A stretch of 64,000 nt of DNA, from NCBI GenBank assembly GCA_025917655.1, contig CP084619.1:4073001-4137000 (forward strand), read 5' to 3'. Shown piece by piece: positions 26,843 through 40,300 of this stretch; within the stretch, counting starts at the first letter, position 1; each line of letters starts with the position of its first letter. The notes beneath the pieces were generated by a model. That model was not told the DNA's origin and did not search any database. It saw only the letters and a program-made list of their open reading frames with translations. A program made the position numbers and the translations under genes. The DNA is from Chlorella sorokiniana. Its lineage: Eukaryota; Chlorophyta; Trebouxiophyceae; Chlorellales; Chlorellaceae.

Positions 26843-29800
26843 CTAGCTGCCCTCCACCTCGGGCAACGACTGCCCCGCCGCCTCCATCTCGCCAGCCAGG
26901 TCAGCGGCCTGGGCGTGCGCAGGATCACGGGCTAGCACACGTGCCAGCAGCGCAGCCGCGGCCTCAGCCTCTCCCAGGCCCCACAGCGCCTGTGCCTCCA
27001 GGAACAGCGCCTTGGTGTCCTGCGCTAGTAACAAAATTCGTTGCAGTCAGTGACAGGCCCGCTCTGTCAGAAGCCTCGCCCCACTGCGTGCAGTGTTGCT
27101 TAGAACGCCCGCGCCCCCCCCCCCCCCCACCACCACACACACACACACACACCAGCACCCCCACCTTTTTCCCACCCAACCCAACCCTCGGCCACCCGCC
27201 TGGCGCTGCTGCAGGTCGTCATGAAAGGTGAGCATGGTGGGCAGCGAGGTGGCAAAGTAGTCGATGCTCGCGGGGGCGGTGCGCAGGCGGCGGGCGTAGC
27301 CCAGCAGCGCGCTCAGCAGCTCACGCGCCTCCTGCAGGTGAGCAGCGGCAGCAGCAGCAGCTGATCAGAGGACCAGCGGCCCTGGCAGCAGCGGTGGCAT
27401 CCGAAACCTGTGCAGCTGTCCCACGCGGGACTTGCGAGGAGCAGTCAAGGCAGGCCGTAATAGCAGGCGTCAGCACGCGCACCTGCTCCCGCCCCAGCGC
27501 ACGCAGCGACAGCGCCGAGTGCAGGCTCTGCTCGCTGAAGGCGCACACCGCCATGCCCTGAAAGTCTCCCTGGAAGGCGGCCGCCGCCTCCCACTGCTGC
27601 CTCGCCTCGGCCTGCGGCGGTTTGGGGCGAGGGGGCACAAGCGCGAGAGCATGAACGTTTGTGCAGATGGCGTGCGTGAGTAGCAGGAGGTGGGAGGTGA
27701 GCGATTCGGTTGCGTCGCGGCTGTGCACCGCCCAATCGCCCACCTGGCGCTCTGCCGCCTCCAGCGCGCGGCCCAGCCAGTAACGGGCCTCCGAGTCGTT
27801 GGCCAGCAGGTGGCGGGCCTCCCCAGGCGGTGGGGGCACGCCCGCGCCTCCTCGCACAGCCGCACCGCCTCCCGCGCGTCGCCCGCTGCCAGCGCTGCGC
27901 GCGCCAGCGCCAGGTGGCAGCGCACGTGCTGCGCCAGCGCCTCGCCCTCGCCGCCCTCCCAGGGCTGGAAGCGGCGGGAGGCCAGCAGCTGCGCCGCGGC
28001 TGCCGGCCTGCCCAGCTGGCAGTACAGCGCGGCCGCCTCCACCGCCAACGCGTCCCGCCCCGCACCAGCCCCATGCGCTCTTCCAGCGCCGCCAGACGCC
28101 GCTCGGGCGGTACTGCGGTACGCTTGGCCAGCTGGTCCCGCTCGTACAGCAAGCGGCTGTCGCCGGGGGCCAGCGCCACGGCGCGGTCGTAGGCTTCGAC
28201 GGCGCGCTGCGGGTCCTGCACATGCGTCATGTAAGGCAAGCGGTGGGAAGGGGACCAGGCATCAATACCGGATCCCCGAAATGCCAGGCAACTGCGAGTA
28301 CGACTTGCGGGAAGCTTGTTGAAGGCAATAAGGCTGTAGGAACCCGCTGCGATGGCAGCTGGATCAGCGGTTCCGCCATAAACGCCCAAGCTCGCAACAG
28401 TATGCAACAGTAACCCCCAGCTTCCGCCGCGCGCTACCCCGCGGCCCTCCACCCCCCCACCCACCCACCTGCTTCACGTTGAAGTAGGCGATGCCCAGGT
28501 TGCGCCATGCAGAGGGCAGCGAGTCGGGCTGCAGCGCCACGGCGGCCTCCCACAGCGTCACGGCCTCGTCGTACCGCCGCCGGTCGTCAGCAGGCAACCC
28601 AGGTAGTACCGCGACCTGTCAGGCAGTACAGCGCAGCACGCGGCGGCCAGCTGGGCTTGGAGCGAGGGTTGCAGCGTGGCGGGGCCGGGTGAAGCCGCCG
28701 AAGAGCATGGGCCATGTGAGGTCCCTGGACGCCCCCTGCCGCCACCGTGGCGCCACCCGGCATACCCTGCCGCCCTCCTGGCGCAACCTGTGACCCCTGG
28801 AGCCCCCACCTGGCATCCCTGGCGCGCCCACCTGGCGTCCTCGGGCGCCTGCTCCACAGCATGCTGCAGGATGGCAATCTCCTGAAGCCGCGCTGGGAAT
28901 ACGTAGTCGGATGGAGCGGCGGCAGCGGCCGCCAGCGCGGAGCGCTCCTCTTCCGCCTGCATCAGGGCGGGGGCAAGGGCGCTGCCACCCGCTGTTCACG
29001 CCTGCATTCTCAAAGTATGGGTAGAAAGCTACAACCAGGCTGCCATCCCTTATCGTTGACGAGCAGGTCACACATTGTCAGGGCCTTTGTTGGCCGAGGC
29101 CATCCGAGGCCAGCTGCCCAGCCACCCACCCGGCCCTGCTGGTCCAGGAAGAAGGCGCGGTAGTAGTGCAGCAGCGGGGCGGTGCCGGGGAGGGCTGCGG
29201 CGCGTGCGCCTCCAGCACCGACAGCGCTTCGTCGTACAGGCCTGCGGGGAGGCGGGTGGGGAACAGCGAAATAGATGGACCTCAGGGGGAAGAGGATAGG
29301 GAGGAACACGCGATCGAAGGGCACAGAGGCAATGAGGAAGGAGCCGCAACAGAGGGCGGGGCATGCTGAGCGAAAGCAGAGGAGGTGCGTGCGGCCTGCA
29401 CACGCCGCCTTCCCACTAGCGCCTTGTTGCAGCGCCCTGCTTCGCACGCACTCCCGCCCTGCTGCAGCGCTCTCGCCCCTGCTCCCCACCTGCGCCTGCA
29501 TAGTCCAGGGCAACGTCCAGCGCGGTCTGGGTGTCGCACGTCAGTGCCGCGCCGCCCCCTCCAGATGCGCCGCCCACCAGTCCAGCGGGTCCAGCTGCCG
29601 GGTGGCCGCTACCACCCCCGCAGCCTCCCCCTCCTCCCCGCTCCGCCGCAGCACCGCCGCCAGCAGGTTGCGCGCCTGCAGGCAGTCGGCGTTGGTGGCA
29701 AGCGCAGCGCGGGCGTGCGCCGCCGCCGCAGCCCAGTCGCCGCGGGCCGAGTCAACCTGCGCAGGGGTGGGGGCGACAACAGACATGCAGAGACCTGTGG

Positions 29801-32800
29801 CTGTAGCCAACATCGAAAGGAAACACAAGGAAAGCAACCGACCGACACGCTGGGCCACTCGCGCAGAAGCCACCGGGGCAAGTGGCACCCAAGCCCCTCC
29901 CTCCTGTTTCCAGGTGCCCGCACCTGAGCCAGCGCGTAGTGCCCAGCAGAGCGCCAAGCATAGTTCCAAGTGGCCTTGTAGAAGGCGGCGTAGGCGTCGG
30001 CGTCCCGCCCCAGCGCGCGCAGCGTGAGGCCCAGCAAGTAGAGCGGCTCGCCGTCGGCAGGGTTGGGGTTGCGTGCGGTCAGGCGTGCCACGGCAGCGCG
30101 GAGGTGCGCCTCGGCTTGCCGGAACTCGCCGCGCCGCAGGCGCCAGGCGCCCACCGCGGCGTTGCAGCGGCTGTCGCCCGGGTCACGGCGCAGCGCCTCC
30201 AGCCAGTACGCGCAGGGGTCACGGGTGGGGTGGCGGTACTGCTCCAAGTGCAGGCCTATACCGCAGGGGGAGGGGGAAGCAGTGGAAGGGTGCATGGAGG
30301 TGAGGGCGCAAGGGGGCACGATGTTCGGGCCCATGTTACTCCCCCAAACCACCTGGCCACGGCGGCAGCACAGCTGCGGGCAACCCCCGACCCTGCTGGG
30401 CCACAGCCTCATCCCCCTCCGACCCCCTCCACCCCACCCACCCACACACGTACACCACACACGAACCCAGGTCCCCCCTCCTGCGCATACCCGTCAGGTA
30501 GAGCTCGTCGTTGCCGGCCACGTCCTCGGGCGGCGGCGGCTCGTTTGCAGGGTCGGGCACGGCGGCCTCCTCAGGCGGCGGCTCGGGGCGGTACGCCAGC
30601 AGCTCCCGCCCCCTTCCTCCGCCTCCACCCGCAGCAGCAGCTCCTCCGCAGCGCAGCCCGGCGGCAGCGGCACCGACCGCACGTACGGCCGGCCGGGCCC
30701 CAGGTGCGTTGTCTCCCGCAGCAGCGGCTCCTGCTGGCCTTGCCGCAGCAGCGTGACGCGGGCCGCGGGGTGCTCGGCGGTGGCTGCCACGCCCAAACGC
30801 GCCGCGCGCCGCCCTCCTCCACCGCCAGGCTCAGCGCACCATGCAGGTTGGCGTGTTGGGCGCAGCCAATGTCGCGGATGGGGAACCTGCGTGATTGAAG
30901 CAGCCGGCGGGGGCTTTCAGCCCACTGGACATGACGTCAGGCTGCCCCCTCTCGCACAAAAGAGCCCTGCCAGCCCCGCAGCAGCTGTTTCCTGGGCTCA
31001 GCCGTCGAAACCAACCCTTGCACGAGTCAAGCACAGCTGCATGCAGGCACATGTGCAGCGCCCGCAGCCCCACCCTTCAACCCTACCAGTGCTGCGAGAA
31101 GGTCTTGGTCTCCAGGGGGCAAGGAAGGAGAAGTCTGGCTGGTTGTCGGTGTACACGCCAGCCATCAGCTCAATGTACGGCCCGCCCTCATCAGTCAGGT
31201 TGCGGTCCCAGGCGTACCTGCAGCCCCGTGGCCGGCAGTGGGGCGCAGCAGCGCAGCGACGCAATATGAGGGTGGGGGTCCACCGGCAGCCCCGCGGTGA
31301 CTGCATGTGCAGGCGTAAGGGGGCTGTCTGATGCTGGGTGCAACCTGCCTGGCTGCGACAGCAGAGTACCACGGTTGCCCCACAGCGGCAGAGCTCGGAA
31401 CTTGCAAGGCATGCGGCAGCAGCGAACCCGCCCTGCACCCCAGCCCGTGCCCGCACGCGCCCACCCAAACTCGTGGTTGCCCCACGTCCACTGCTTCTTG
31501 CCGGGGGCGATGTGGTGGGAGGCGACGTGCACCACGCCGCCGCGGGCGCCGTGGTCGTACCCGCCGAAGAAGTCCTTGTCTGTGTTGCAGATCATGTAGG
31601 AGGTGGGCACCGGGATGTTGTGGTACCAATCCAGTCGCGTGCCGGGGCTGCAAGGTATGTGGGGGGTCTGGTTGAGCTGGACGCGCTGCTAGTGAAACAG
31701 GCGCTGGTGCTAGTGTTCAGCGTGCCGCACTGGGCCTGGCACTGCAGGAGTAGCTAGCACGGGCAGCAATTCCCCTCTTCAGGGCTACGGTAAAGGTCGC
31801 TTGAGGGCTGCAGGCATGCCAGCGGGCTGGCCCGCGCAGGCAGCCAGCAACAACAGCGCAAGACTGGAGGGAGCCACGATTTCTCTTGTGTAGGGTATCA
31901 GAGGCACGTACGGCCAGAGCAGACCAACGAGCGGCGCCGCGCCCCACCGGTAGTCCACGCCGTAGTAGTGGCCGGTGCACTCTGGGAAGGAGCTCATGGC
32001 GCGCTTGGCATGGTCGGCCACGTACCGCACGTCTGGCGGGAAGAAGCTGCAGGTGGAACGGTACCGCCACCAGTCGAGTTAGCGGCAGGGAAGGAGCGCG
32101 GTGCCCTAGGCTCACGATCTCTGCTGAGTGAAGGCATGGAGTGCGCTGGGGGCGCGCCCGCAAGTAACAACGGCTGCCCAGCTGCTGCCCAGCTGCCACC
32201 CAGCTGCCATTTGCATGCCCCCGCCTTGCCTCTGGTACTGGTCGTTCACGCGTACTGCCACGTTGGCCCACCACAGGAAGGTTTGGGTGAGCGGGGAGCG
32301 GTTGTAGAGGCGCACGCGAAGCTCCACCAGGGAGGAGCCGGGCGCAGACACACGCCATGCATGCCCTGCAGCACGGTCGCGGCGGCGACAGCGGCCGCCC
32401 GTTAGCTGCCCAAGCAGCCACAAAGCAGTCGCAAGCGTCCAATGCCCGACCCCCAAGGCTGAACGCCCTCGCCGCAGGCAGGCGGCTTTGGAGGGCCTGT
32501 GAAGGGCCATTGCCGGCTCTTGAGTCTGCCCGCCACCGATGTGGGGTGCATGCATGCGCTCCGCTGCCGCACCTTCATGCGGTTCATCGGCTCGTGCTCG
32601 CTGCACCACACGGTCACCGCGCCGCTGGCCTCGTCCCGCTCGATGTGCACGTCGCAGGGCATGAAGGTGGAGGGGCGGTGGTGCTGGGGCCTGCACAGCG
32701 GGGGTGCAGGGCGGCACGGCGCAGTGATCCCCAGCCGGGACCCTCGCGGCACGCCCGTACAGTTTGTCAGCAGCTCTGGCGGCCACAATCCACATGATCT

Positions 32801-33493
32801 CTGCTTGATGTGAGCGTCCCCGCACCAATTGAACTCCACGCCGCCGCTGATCCACGGCCCTGCCAGGCCCACCAGGGCCGGCTTGATCACGTCTTGGCGG
32901 TAGAAGAAGTCGTAGCCGTTGGTCTTGTCCTGGGGAGGGAGTGGGGCACAGGACAACAGGGGCAACTACACTAGTGCGCCGCGCCAGGGCATGGTTGGGA
33001 GAGAGGGTCGCGAGTCGCTGACAGCAGCGCCACCCGAGCAGCAGCCTGCAGCAGTGGCCCGCCGCCGCACCTGGCCCACGTGTATGCGTCCGCCCAGCTG
33101 CGGCAGCACCAACAGCCGCACGCACTCGTTCTCCAGCCAGACGCCGTCCCACTCGCGCTCCTGCTTCTGCTCCTCGATGCGGTCGATGAAGGGCAGGGGG
33201 TACACCTTGCCGCTGGACCCCTGGTACACTCGCTTCTCAATGAACTGAGGGTGCGGGTCGGCGGGGCACGGCGCATACGTGGGCAACACCACACGCTCGC
33301 GCCGCACGCTCACAGCACCACCGTCCTCCGCCATTGCCAATACTGTTGCAAAATTGCAGGGGTTGGCTGCGGCAGCAGGGCGGGGGAAAAGCGAGGGAGT
33401 GGGAACAGGAGCCCGGCGGCAAGCAGCTGCCGCCACTGTCGGCGCCCCCTGCTGCAGCTGGCGCCGGATCGCAGCGAGCACTGCAACCGACAT
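26843..33493 (-). CDS. DUF5107 domain plus TPR-repeat protein, organelle-targeted
   Basis: N-terminal half matches the DUF5107 family, known mainly from bacteria, where it sits before TPRs and near sugar-metabolism genes. Motifs in order: NECVRLLVLPQLGGRIHVGQ, DKTNGYDFFYRQDVIKPALV, GLAGPWISGGVEFNWPQHHR, RPSTFMPCDVHIERDEA, RVRLYNRSPLTQTFLWWANV, MSSFPECTGHYYGVDYRW, NIPVPTSYMICNTDKDFFGG, YDHGARGGVVHVASHHIAPG, KKQWTWGNHEFG, AWDRNLTDEGGPYIELMAGV and YTDNQPDFSFL. The C-terminal half is TPR (AYWLEALRRDPGDSRCNAAV, DSARGDWAAAAAHARAALAT, ALFLEAQALWGLGEAEAAAA). From ATG 33493 there is a 53-residue Ala/Arg-rich presequence before MAEDGGAVSV, suggesting plastid or mitochondrial import; the shorter ATG at 33334 is the alternative. 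Molecular activity unknown; a carbohydrate role is inferred from bacterial context. Many introns; one-base corrections needed near 31112 and 32355. Confidence 0.9.
27113..27152. repeat. C16 homopolymer followed by (CA)n
   Basis: Sixteen C in a row (27113-27128), then CAC triplets and a CA run, inside an intron. On the coding strand it is GT/G-rich and donor-proximal. Confidence 0.9.
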
Positions 33494-34317
33494 GAGACAT
33501 TACTGATCACCTGAAGGCAGGCCGGTCGCCGAAAGTTTAGCTCACAACGCAGAACAACGCATGGGACGTGTGATCAGGTGGGGGACCGCGCCCGGCAATT
33601 CGTAAAACGCTTCGACGAACACTATAGAGGACACCACACAACCTAAGAAGCGCTCCTGCGATGACGTGTCCCACCCTACAGTGGCGCCAGCTTTTTGGGC
33701 GCCGGCGGCTGCACTGCGCCCGCCTGCAGCATTTGACAGTGAGCCCGTTTCCTTACCCTGCGAGGTCTGAATAATAGATCTCCTTTAAAACTGAATGCGT
33801 TGTGAAGTCCAGTGAAACGGTGAGGGTTGGGCTCTCCAGTTGACAGCCTGGTGGACACCCAGAATGTGCGTTCTTCAACGGCGTGCTGCCTGTACTGTTG
33901 GCTGAAACAATTACATTTTCCATCGCTCCACGATACATCCTCGATTTGCCAGTCCCCTTACTCAGCATACCCCCGCAGTCATACAGTTTGCGACCCACCA
34001 TTGTGGGACACGCACCTGTCGCACCTGGAGCAAAGGCTGGCGGCTGCCCTGCAATCCATCGTCGCCAGCACAGACAAGGAATGGCAACTACGTCATTAGT
34101 TGCACCCGCTTAGGTTTTACACAATGCGCAGTTTTGGCAGGCATCGAGATTCTGATGACCCTTCGTCGATGCGCTGGCGGCGGCGTCTCCCCCTGTACTG
34201 CTTGACATTTTCCCATTTATGGCAGCTTTGGATCTCCATCGTCGCAAGCTGCGCGCAATCTGTTTTTAAATTTGCAAAGGGACTGCCCGAGCGGTGTTCA
34301 AGCCGAGCCGGGCAGCC
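33494..34317. other. Divergent intergenic region DUF5107-TPR / P5A-ATPase
   Basis: 824 bases, clearly AT-richer than its neighbours. Short open frames on both strands (plus 33827-34099, minus 33753-34001) have no recognisable protein features and are not called. Confidence 0.5.
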
Positions 34318-37300
34318 ATGTCCTCGGCCTCGTCTTCAGGCTTGCCTGGAGTGGAAGCTAAGGAGCTGCAGAATGTATCTTTTCACAGGAAACTCGACAA
34401 GTAAGTCTGTCGCTGCTGTTGGCAATGCCACTCCCTCGATCAGTGCCGGGCTCCTTTGCGGAGGTGCCAATCCGCTGCTGAGACTACAAAGGGCTCATGA
34501 TGATGCTAGAATCCCAGCGCCTATCTCTCGCATCTCGCCTGGGCCAATGCTTGTCGACGGCCTGCTGCCGCTAATACGTGCAAATGCTTACCCTTCCTCT
34601 GCTCAGGTGGCACCGCCTAGATGTGGCCCCCTTCCTGGCGCTGTATGCGGTTTGGGCCGTGTGGGCTGTGCAGCTGCTTGCTACGGAGGGCCTTGCCAAA
34701 TGGACGCTGCTTCAGCTGGCCACTTACGCCGTCCTGGCACTGCACGTGAGCTGGCGGGAACGGTTCGGTCAGCCCCAGCTTAACCTGGCATTTCTGCACC
34801 CACCACATGTGCTTGGTGTCGTTTGAAGTTGTGTTGCACGTTTCGCTCAACGATCTGTTTCTGAAGCACTGTACTACGCAGCTTGGGAGCTGCTGTGCCA
34901 GCATTGAGCACGGTCCCCCCAGCTGCCGGGCCCCACTTGCCGTTCCTTGGCTGTCCTGCCTGCCAGGCTCTCACCTACCTGGGCACCGTGTGGAGCGTGG
35001 AGCTGAAGAGCCGGCTGCACTTCCGCGCGGTGCGTCGCCTGGCCGACGCCACCCACGTTAAGGTGGTGCCCCACTCCTTTGTGGGTACCAAGGACATTGT
35101 GGCGCTGCACGGCAAGCAGACGGTGAGCCCAGAAGCGGCCAGCAGGGAGCTCGTGGAGCAGCGGATCGCCCTGGAACCTCGAGCTTGCGTAGCAGAGCTG
35201 ATGCAGGCGCTGCGCATCGGCTGCCTGGCTTCCCGCAATCTGTGGTGAGCAATTTGCCCCGCCATCGGCACGAGGGCCTTGCCGTTTCTGCCTTTGCGTT
35301 GCCCGCAGGAGGCCGGCCCCATCATCAGCTTTGACTTCCGCAAGCTGCACTTCATCCTTGACCCAGAAGACTTCGTGTTCCGCAAACTGAAGTACCCAAC
35401 AAAGGCACGTGCGCTTGTTGACTTACTTCCATTGCACGCTGTTGGGGCTGTCTGCATGATGGCGAAGCTGTGGCCTCCAGCCAGGGCGGCCGCATCGGTG
35501 CCAGCGGCTGGCCTGTATGCCTGCTGCGCGGCCTTGGCCTGCCGCACGATTGTCACCGGCTGGAGCCGCCTAGTGCTGTTGTTGGCTGGTGCAGCTGCAG
35601 CCCACCTCCCCCTCTCCCTCCCGTTCCTCTCTGCAGGAGACGTTTGCTTCATACCGCAGCAGCTCCGGCTACAGCGCCGAGGGGCGGCTGGTGGCGGCGC
35701 TGGAGCGCTGGGGGCCCAACAAGTTTGAGGTGCCCGTGCCGCGCTTTCGCGAGCTGCTGCTGGACCAGCTGCTGGCGCCCTTCTTCTGCTTCCAGGTTTT
35801 CTGCGTCGGCCTGTGGGCCCTCGACGACTACTGGTGAGCGTGTGGGTCGCATTGTCTTCGCAGCCAAACGAGCGTCGAGGAACAGTAGCCCGCCTGCCCA
35901 GCCGGCGTGCTGCCTCGCAGCCAAGTCTGGGCGCACCGCACCTGCTTTCAAGTCTGGGAACCGCCACGCACCCCGCTGCTGCCCTGCCGCTGCATTTGTA
36001 GCCCGCTGCCCACCCCACGTGCCGCACCCCCTCCCAGGTACTATTCCCTCTTCACGCTGTGCATGCTGGTCGGCTTCGAGTGCACCGTGGTGGGCCAGCG
36101 CCTGAAAAACCTCAGCGACGTGCGCCGCCTGCAGGCGCCGCGCCAGGTGCGCGCTGGGTGCAAGTGGTTGTCCTGGGCGGGAAGTCGCAGCTCTCCACAT
36201 GCGACTATTTGGTTCTCGGCTTGGCCAGCAGGCGGTGAGCCTGTCGCCCATGCTGCGCTCCCGCCCGCTGCCGCCCGTCCCGCAGCCGCTCATGGTGTAC
36301 CGCAGCGGCAAGTGGGGCAAGCTGGAGGGCGACGCGCTGCTGCCCGGGGACGTGGTGTCGGTGGTGCGCTCAGGTGCGGGCGGCGGCGCGCAGCCACTGC
36401 AGCTGCCGCCTGCCTTCTTGCTGCCAGGCTGGCCGCCCTGCTGTCGCTCTGCTTTAGCGTGACGCGGCTTGGCTTCGGCTTGGGCGGTGCAGCAGGGGCA
36501 GCCTCGGCAGGACTGCCAGAAGCGCATGCGTCATGCCGGCTGCGCTGCTCGCGCTGCTGTGCTATTCTCGCTGCAGGGCCCCCACACACACATCCACACA
36601 CACACAATCCCCTCCCCCCCCACACACACACTCACATACCTTCCGCCGCTGTGTGCAGAGGGTGGGGACGATCTGGTCCTGCAAGCGGACATGCTACTGC
36701 TGGCGGGCACCTGCATTGTGGATGAGTCTGTGCTGACAGGGGAGAGCACTCCGCAGTGGAAGAACCCGGTGGGGGAGGCGCTTGGGGATGAGATCGATGC
36801 GTCCGAGCTGGCTCCCACCGCCAGGCAAGCCAGCGCTGGCCAGGCGTGACTGCATCCAGGGGCAAGCTGCCGTTGCGGCACCCTGAGGGGATGCTGGGGG
36901 TACTGTTGCTCACAGTGCTGGCAACGGCATGGCCTAGGCCTGCGGTGACGTGGACCTGACGTGCGTTGGTTTTGCTCTGCGCAGGCTGTCCATCAAGCGC
37001 GACCGCATGCACGTGCTCTTTGGCGGCACCAAGCTGCTGCAGTCCAGCGGCGACAAGGCGGCGCACATCAAAACCCCGACGGCGGCTGCCTGGCGGTCGT
37101 GCTGCGAACCGGCTTTGGGACCGCGCAGGGTGAGCCGCGCGACAGGCGCCGCATCAACACGGCTCTTACGCCCCCTGGGCCCTGCGGTTGCCAGAAACAA
37201 GCCGGCTGCTTGCACCATGAGTACATAAGTTGCCTACATCTTGCGTGGGGCGCTTTGTGTGCTGGTGGGGTTGTTGACGCCTCTTGCCAACTGACTCTTT

Positions 37301-40300
37301 CACCACTTCAAGTGCACACGCAACTCGCCTCCCATCAGGGCAACCATTGCCCCCTCCCCCCCCCCCGCCCGTAAACAGGCCGCCTGATGCGCACCATCCT
37401 GTACTCCACCGAGCGCGTCACCGCCAACAACGCCGAGGCCTTCCTCTTCATCCTCTTCCTCCTCCTCTGGGCCATCGCCGCCTCCGGATACGTGCTGCAC
37501 CATGGCCTGCAGGTGGGTGTGGGCAAGCGTGTTCCTTTCCCTTCTTGTGTTTGTTTGGAGGGAAGGAGGCGGGGTGTATGCTTGGTAAGGCACCTTCTGA
37601 GGTGCTCCCGCATGCGATGCCCAGGTTGCTTTCCAGTACCGCCCCATCCTGCTGCCTGCTTGTGATTGCTCGACTCTGTGAGGCAGCGCTGATGCGCTGG
37701 TGTCGGTGCTCAACTTGCTGCTGCCCCCTTGTTGCAGGACCCTGACCGCGATCGCTTCAAGCTCATCCTCAACTGCATCATGATCCTCACCTCTGGTGGG
37801 TGGCGGTGACACCCTGCGGGCACAAGTGCTGCCTGGACACTCAAGCTGCTGCTGCTGCCGAGCTGCCCAGCGGCAAGGCACGGTTGGCCGCTGCGCGCCG
37901 CGTCGCTGAGGGTTGCCTGCACTGAGGGTGCCAATGCTGCGCCGCGCTGTGCAGTCATCCCTCCTGAGCTGCCCATGGAGCTGACTGTGGCGGTGAATGC
38001 GTCGCTCCTGGCGCTGGCTCGCAAGAGGGTGTTCTGCACGGAGCCCTTTCGCATCCCGCTGGCCGGCAAGGTGACCCCGCAGCCCCTCACCGCTGCTCCT
38101 GCTCCTTCTGCTTGCTGTGCATTGCTGGCAGCAGCAGCGGGGGTGCTGTTTGCCGAGGTTATGGCTGCCGCTTTGCAATCGCTTCCTGCGCGCGGCTGTA
38201 CAACCCTGCCCACCTCGCCTGCCACCCCCTTCAACACCACCAACACACCCGTCCACCCACCCGTCCCGCTTCCAGCTCACCACCTGCTGCTTCGACAAGA
38301 CCGGCACCCTGACCAGCGACCAGATGGAGCTGGAGGGGGTGGCGGGGGTGGCGGGGCGGGAGGAGGGGCTGGTGAAGGAGGCCAAGGAGCTGCCCCACGC
38401 CGTCGCCCGCGTGCTGGCCTGCTGTCAGAGCCTGCTGCAGGTATGAGGGGGCTGGGGGCTGCCAGAAGCAGGCCCTGCCGCCGCAGCAGCTTGCAGGTCG
38501 CCTGCCTGGCCCGCCTGGTTTCAGTTTGCCAAAGATTGTCAAACCAGCGGGTCGCTTATGTGGTGAGGCTTGCGGGAACCGGAGTTTTTGTGATCAGCGT
38601 CCTGCCTGAGCGCGCTCCTGCTGCGTTCCTGGCTGCCCTCTCTTCATGCCAGGTGGACCAAGGCCTGGTGGGCGACCCGGTGGAGAGGGCGGCGGTGGAG
38701 GCCACGGGCTGGGTGTGCAAGCAGCAGACGGTCACCAGCCAAGGGCCCAGCAAGGAGACGAACAAGGTGCGCACGTCAGAGAGATGGCGGCGCTCCATGC
38801 CCTGTGTGTCGGCGCACACCCCAGGAAGGTTGGAGCCGCATTGGCTGTGTGCATTGTGGTTGTGGTGTGTTGTACGTTAGAGTGTTGGCTGCTGTGCCGT
38901 CCATCCCTGTGCAGATCATGCACCGCTTCCACTTCAGCAGTGGGCTCAAGCGCATGAGCACGATTGTGGAGGCGGAGGGCGGGGGCCCCAGCAGGTGGGT
39001 GCTGGCCTAGTGGCCTGAACCACATTCCCAGCTTATACCCTCGCACTGCTCCTGCGTTCCACTCACACCTTGCGCACCTTCTTCTCTGCTGCAACCCCGT
39101 GCTGCACCTTGTCCCTTCTCCACCCCTGAAGCAGCTGGTGGGTGCTGAGCAAGGGGGCGCCGGAGGTGGTGCAGCGCCTGCTGGCCGCGGTACCGCCGCA
39201 CTACGAGCGCTGCTACAAGCGGTACGCAGCAGAGGGCGCACGCGTGCTGGCCCTGGCCTACAAGCAGCTGCCGGAGGGGATGACTCCCTCGGAGCTGCGC
39301 CACCTGCCGCGGGACGAGGCCGAGAGCGGGCTGCAGTTTGCAGGTGAGGCGCCTTGTTTCGGCCTGGGCCGTCGCCCAATGCGCCGCCCGCATGTGAACA
39401 TCGTCACACCGGCCAGCTGGGCTCAGCGGGTGCTCTGCGTGCCAGCAACATCGCCTGTGCCTCACCTTGCCGTGGCGCCGGCTTGCCCTCGCTGCCACGC
39501 AGGCTTTGCCGTGTTCCGCAGCCCGCTGAAGCCTGAGTCGGAGCCCGCGCTGCGCATGCTGCGCGAGTCGCTCCACCAGCTCATCATGATCACAGGTGGG
39601 CTGCCCAGCAGAACGGCGTGCTTGTTGTGGTTCTCCCCTGCGTCGCCCACCAGGTGCACAGCGCCATCTGCGCCGTTGAAGCTGCATGCTGCTGCTAAGA
39701 AAGTTGCGGGACCACTGCAGGTGACGCGCCGCTGACGGCCTGCCACACGGCGGCCCAGGTGCACATCGTCACCCGCCCGCCCCTCATCCTCTCAAAGTGA
39801 GTGACCCAGGCGCATGCTGGGCCCGGAACTGTGTGCTGGTTGTCAGCTGCGCAAGCACCCGTCCGCATTGCTCTTGTGGCTTGTGCACGCAAAGGCCAAC
39901 CCGCCCCTCGCCGCTGCTGCCCTGCCAGGGCCGCCGCCTCCGGCGCTGGCTCCAACGGCGGCGCTCTCTGCTGGCTCTCCCCGACGAGCGCACGCGGGAG
40001 GCCTTCAGCTCCGACCCGGCAGCTGCCTGGCAGCTGGCCCAGGACTTCGACCTCTGCATCACCGGTGGGCGGCCGGCTTGCTGTTGTGGGCGTGGAGGGA
40101 CGTGGGGGCGGCGACCTCTGTTTGTCTAGGGCGCCATTCCTCGCATCCTCGCACATGCGCGACCCTCTCCAGTCCCCCGCCTTTCCGAAAGTCCCCCGCC
40201 CCCACCCCACACCCCCACCCCCCGCACCTCCCCCCACACCCAACATGACCCCTCCCGCCGCCCGCCACAGGCGACACCCTGGCGGCGCTGCAGGAGCTGG

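Noticed and set aside
33753-34099. Short open frames on both strands between DUF5107-TPR and P5A genes
   Set aside because: No domain, signal peptide or splice continuity; sits in AT-richer promoter-like sequence.
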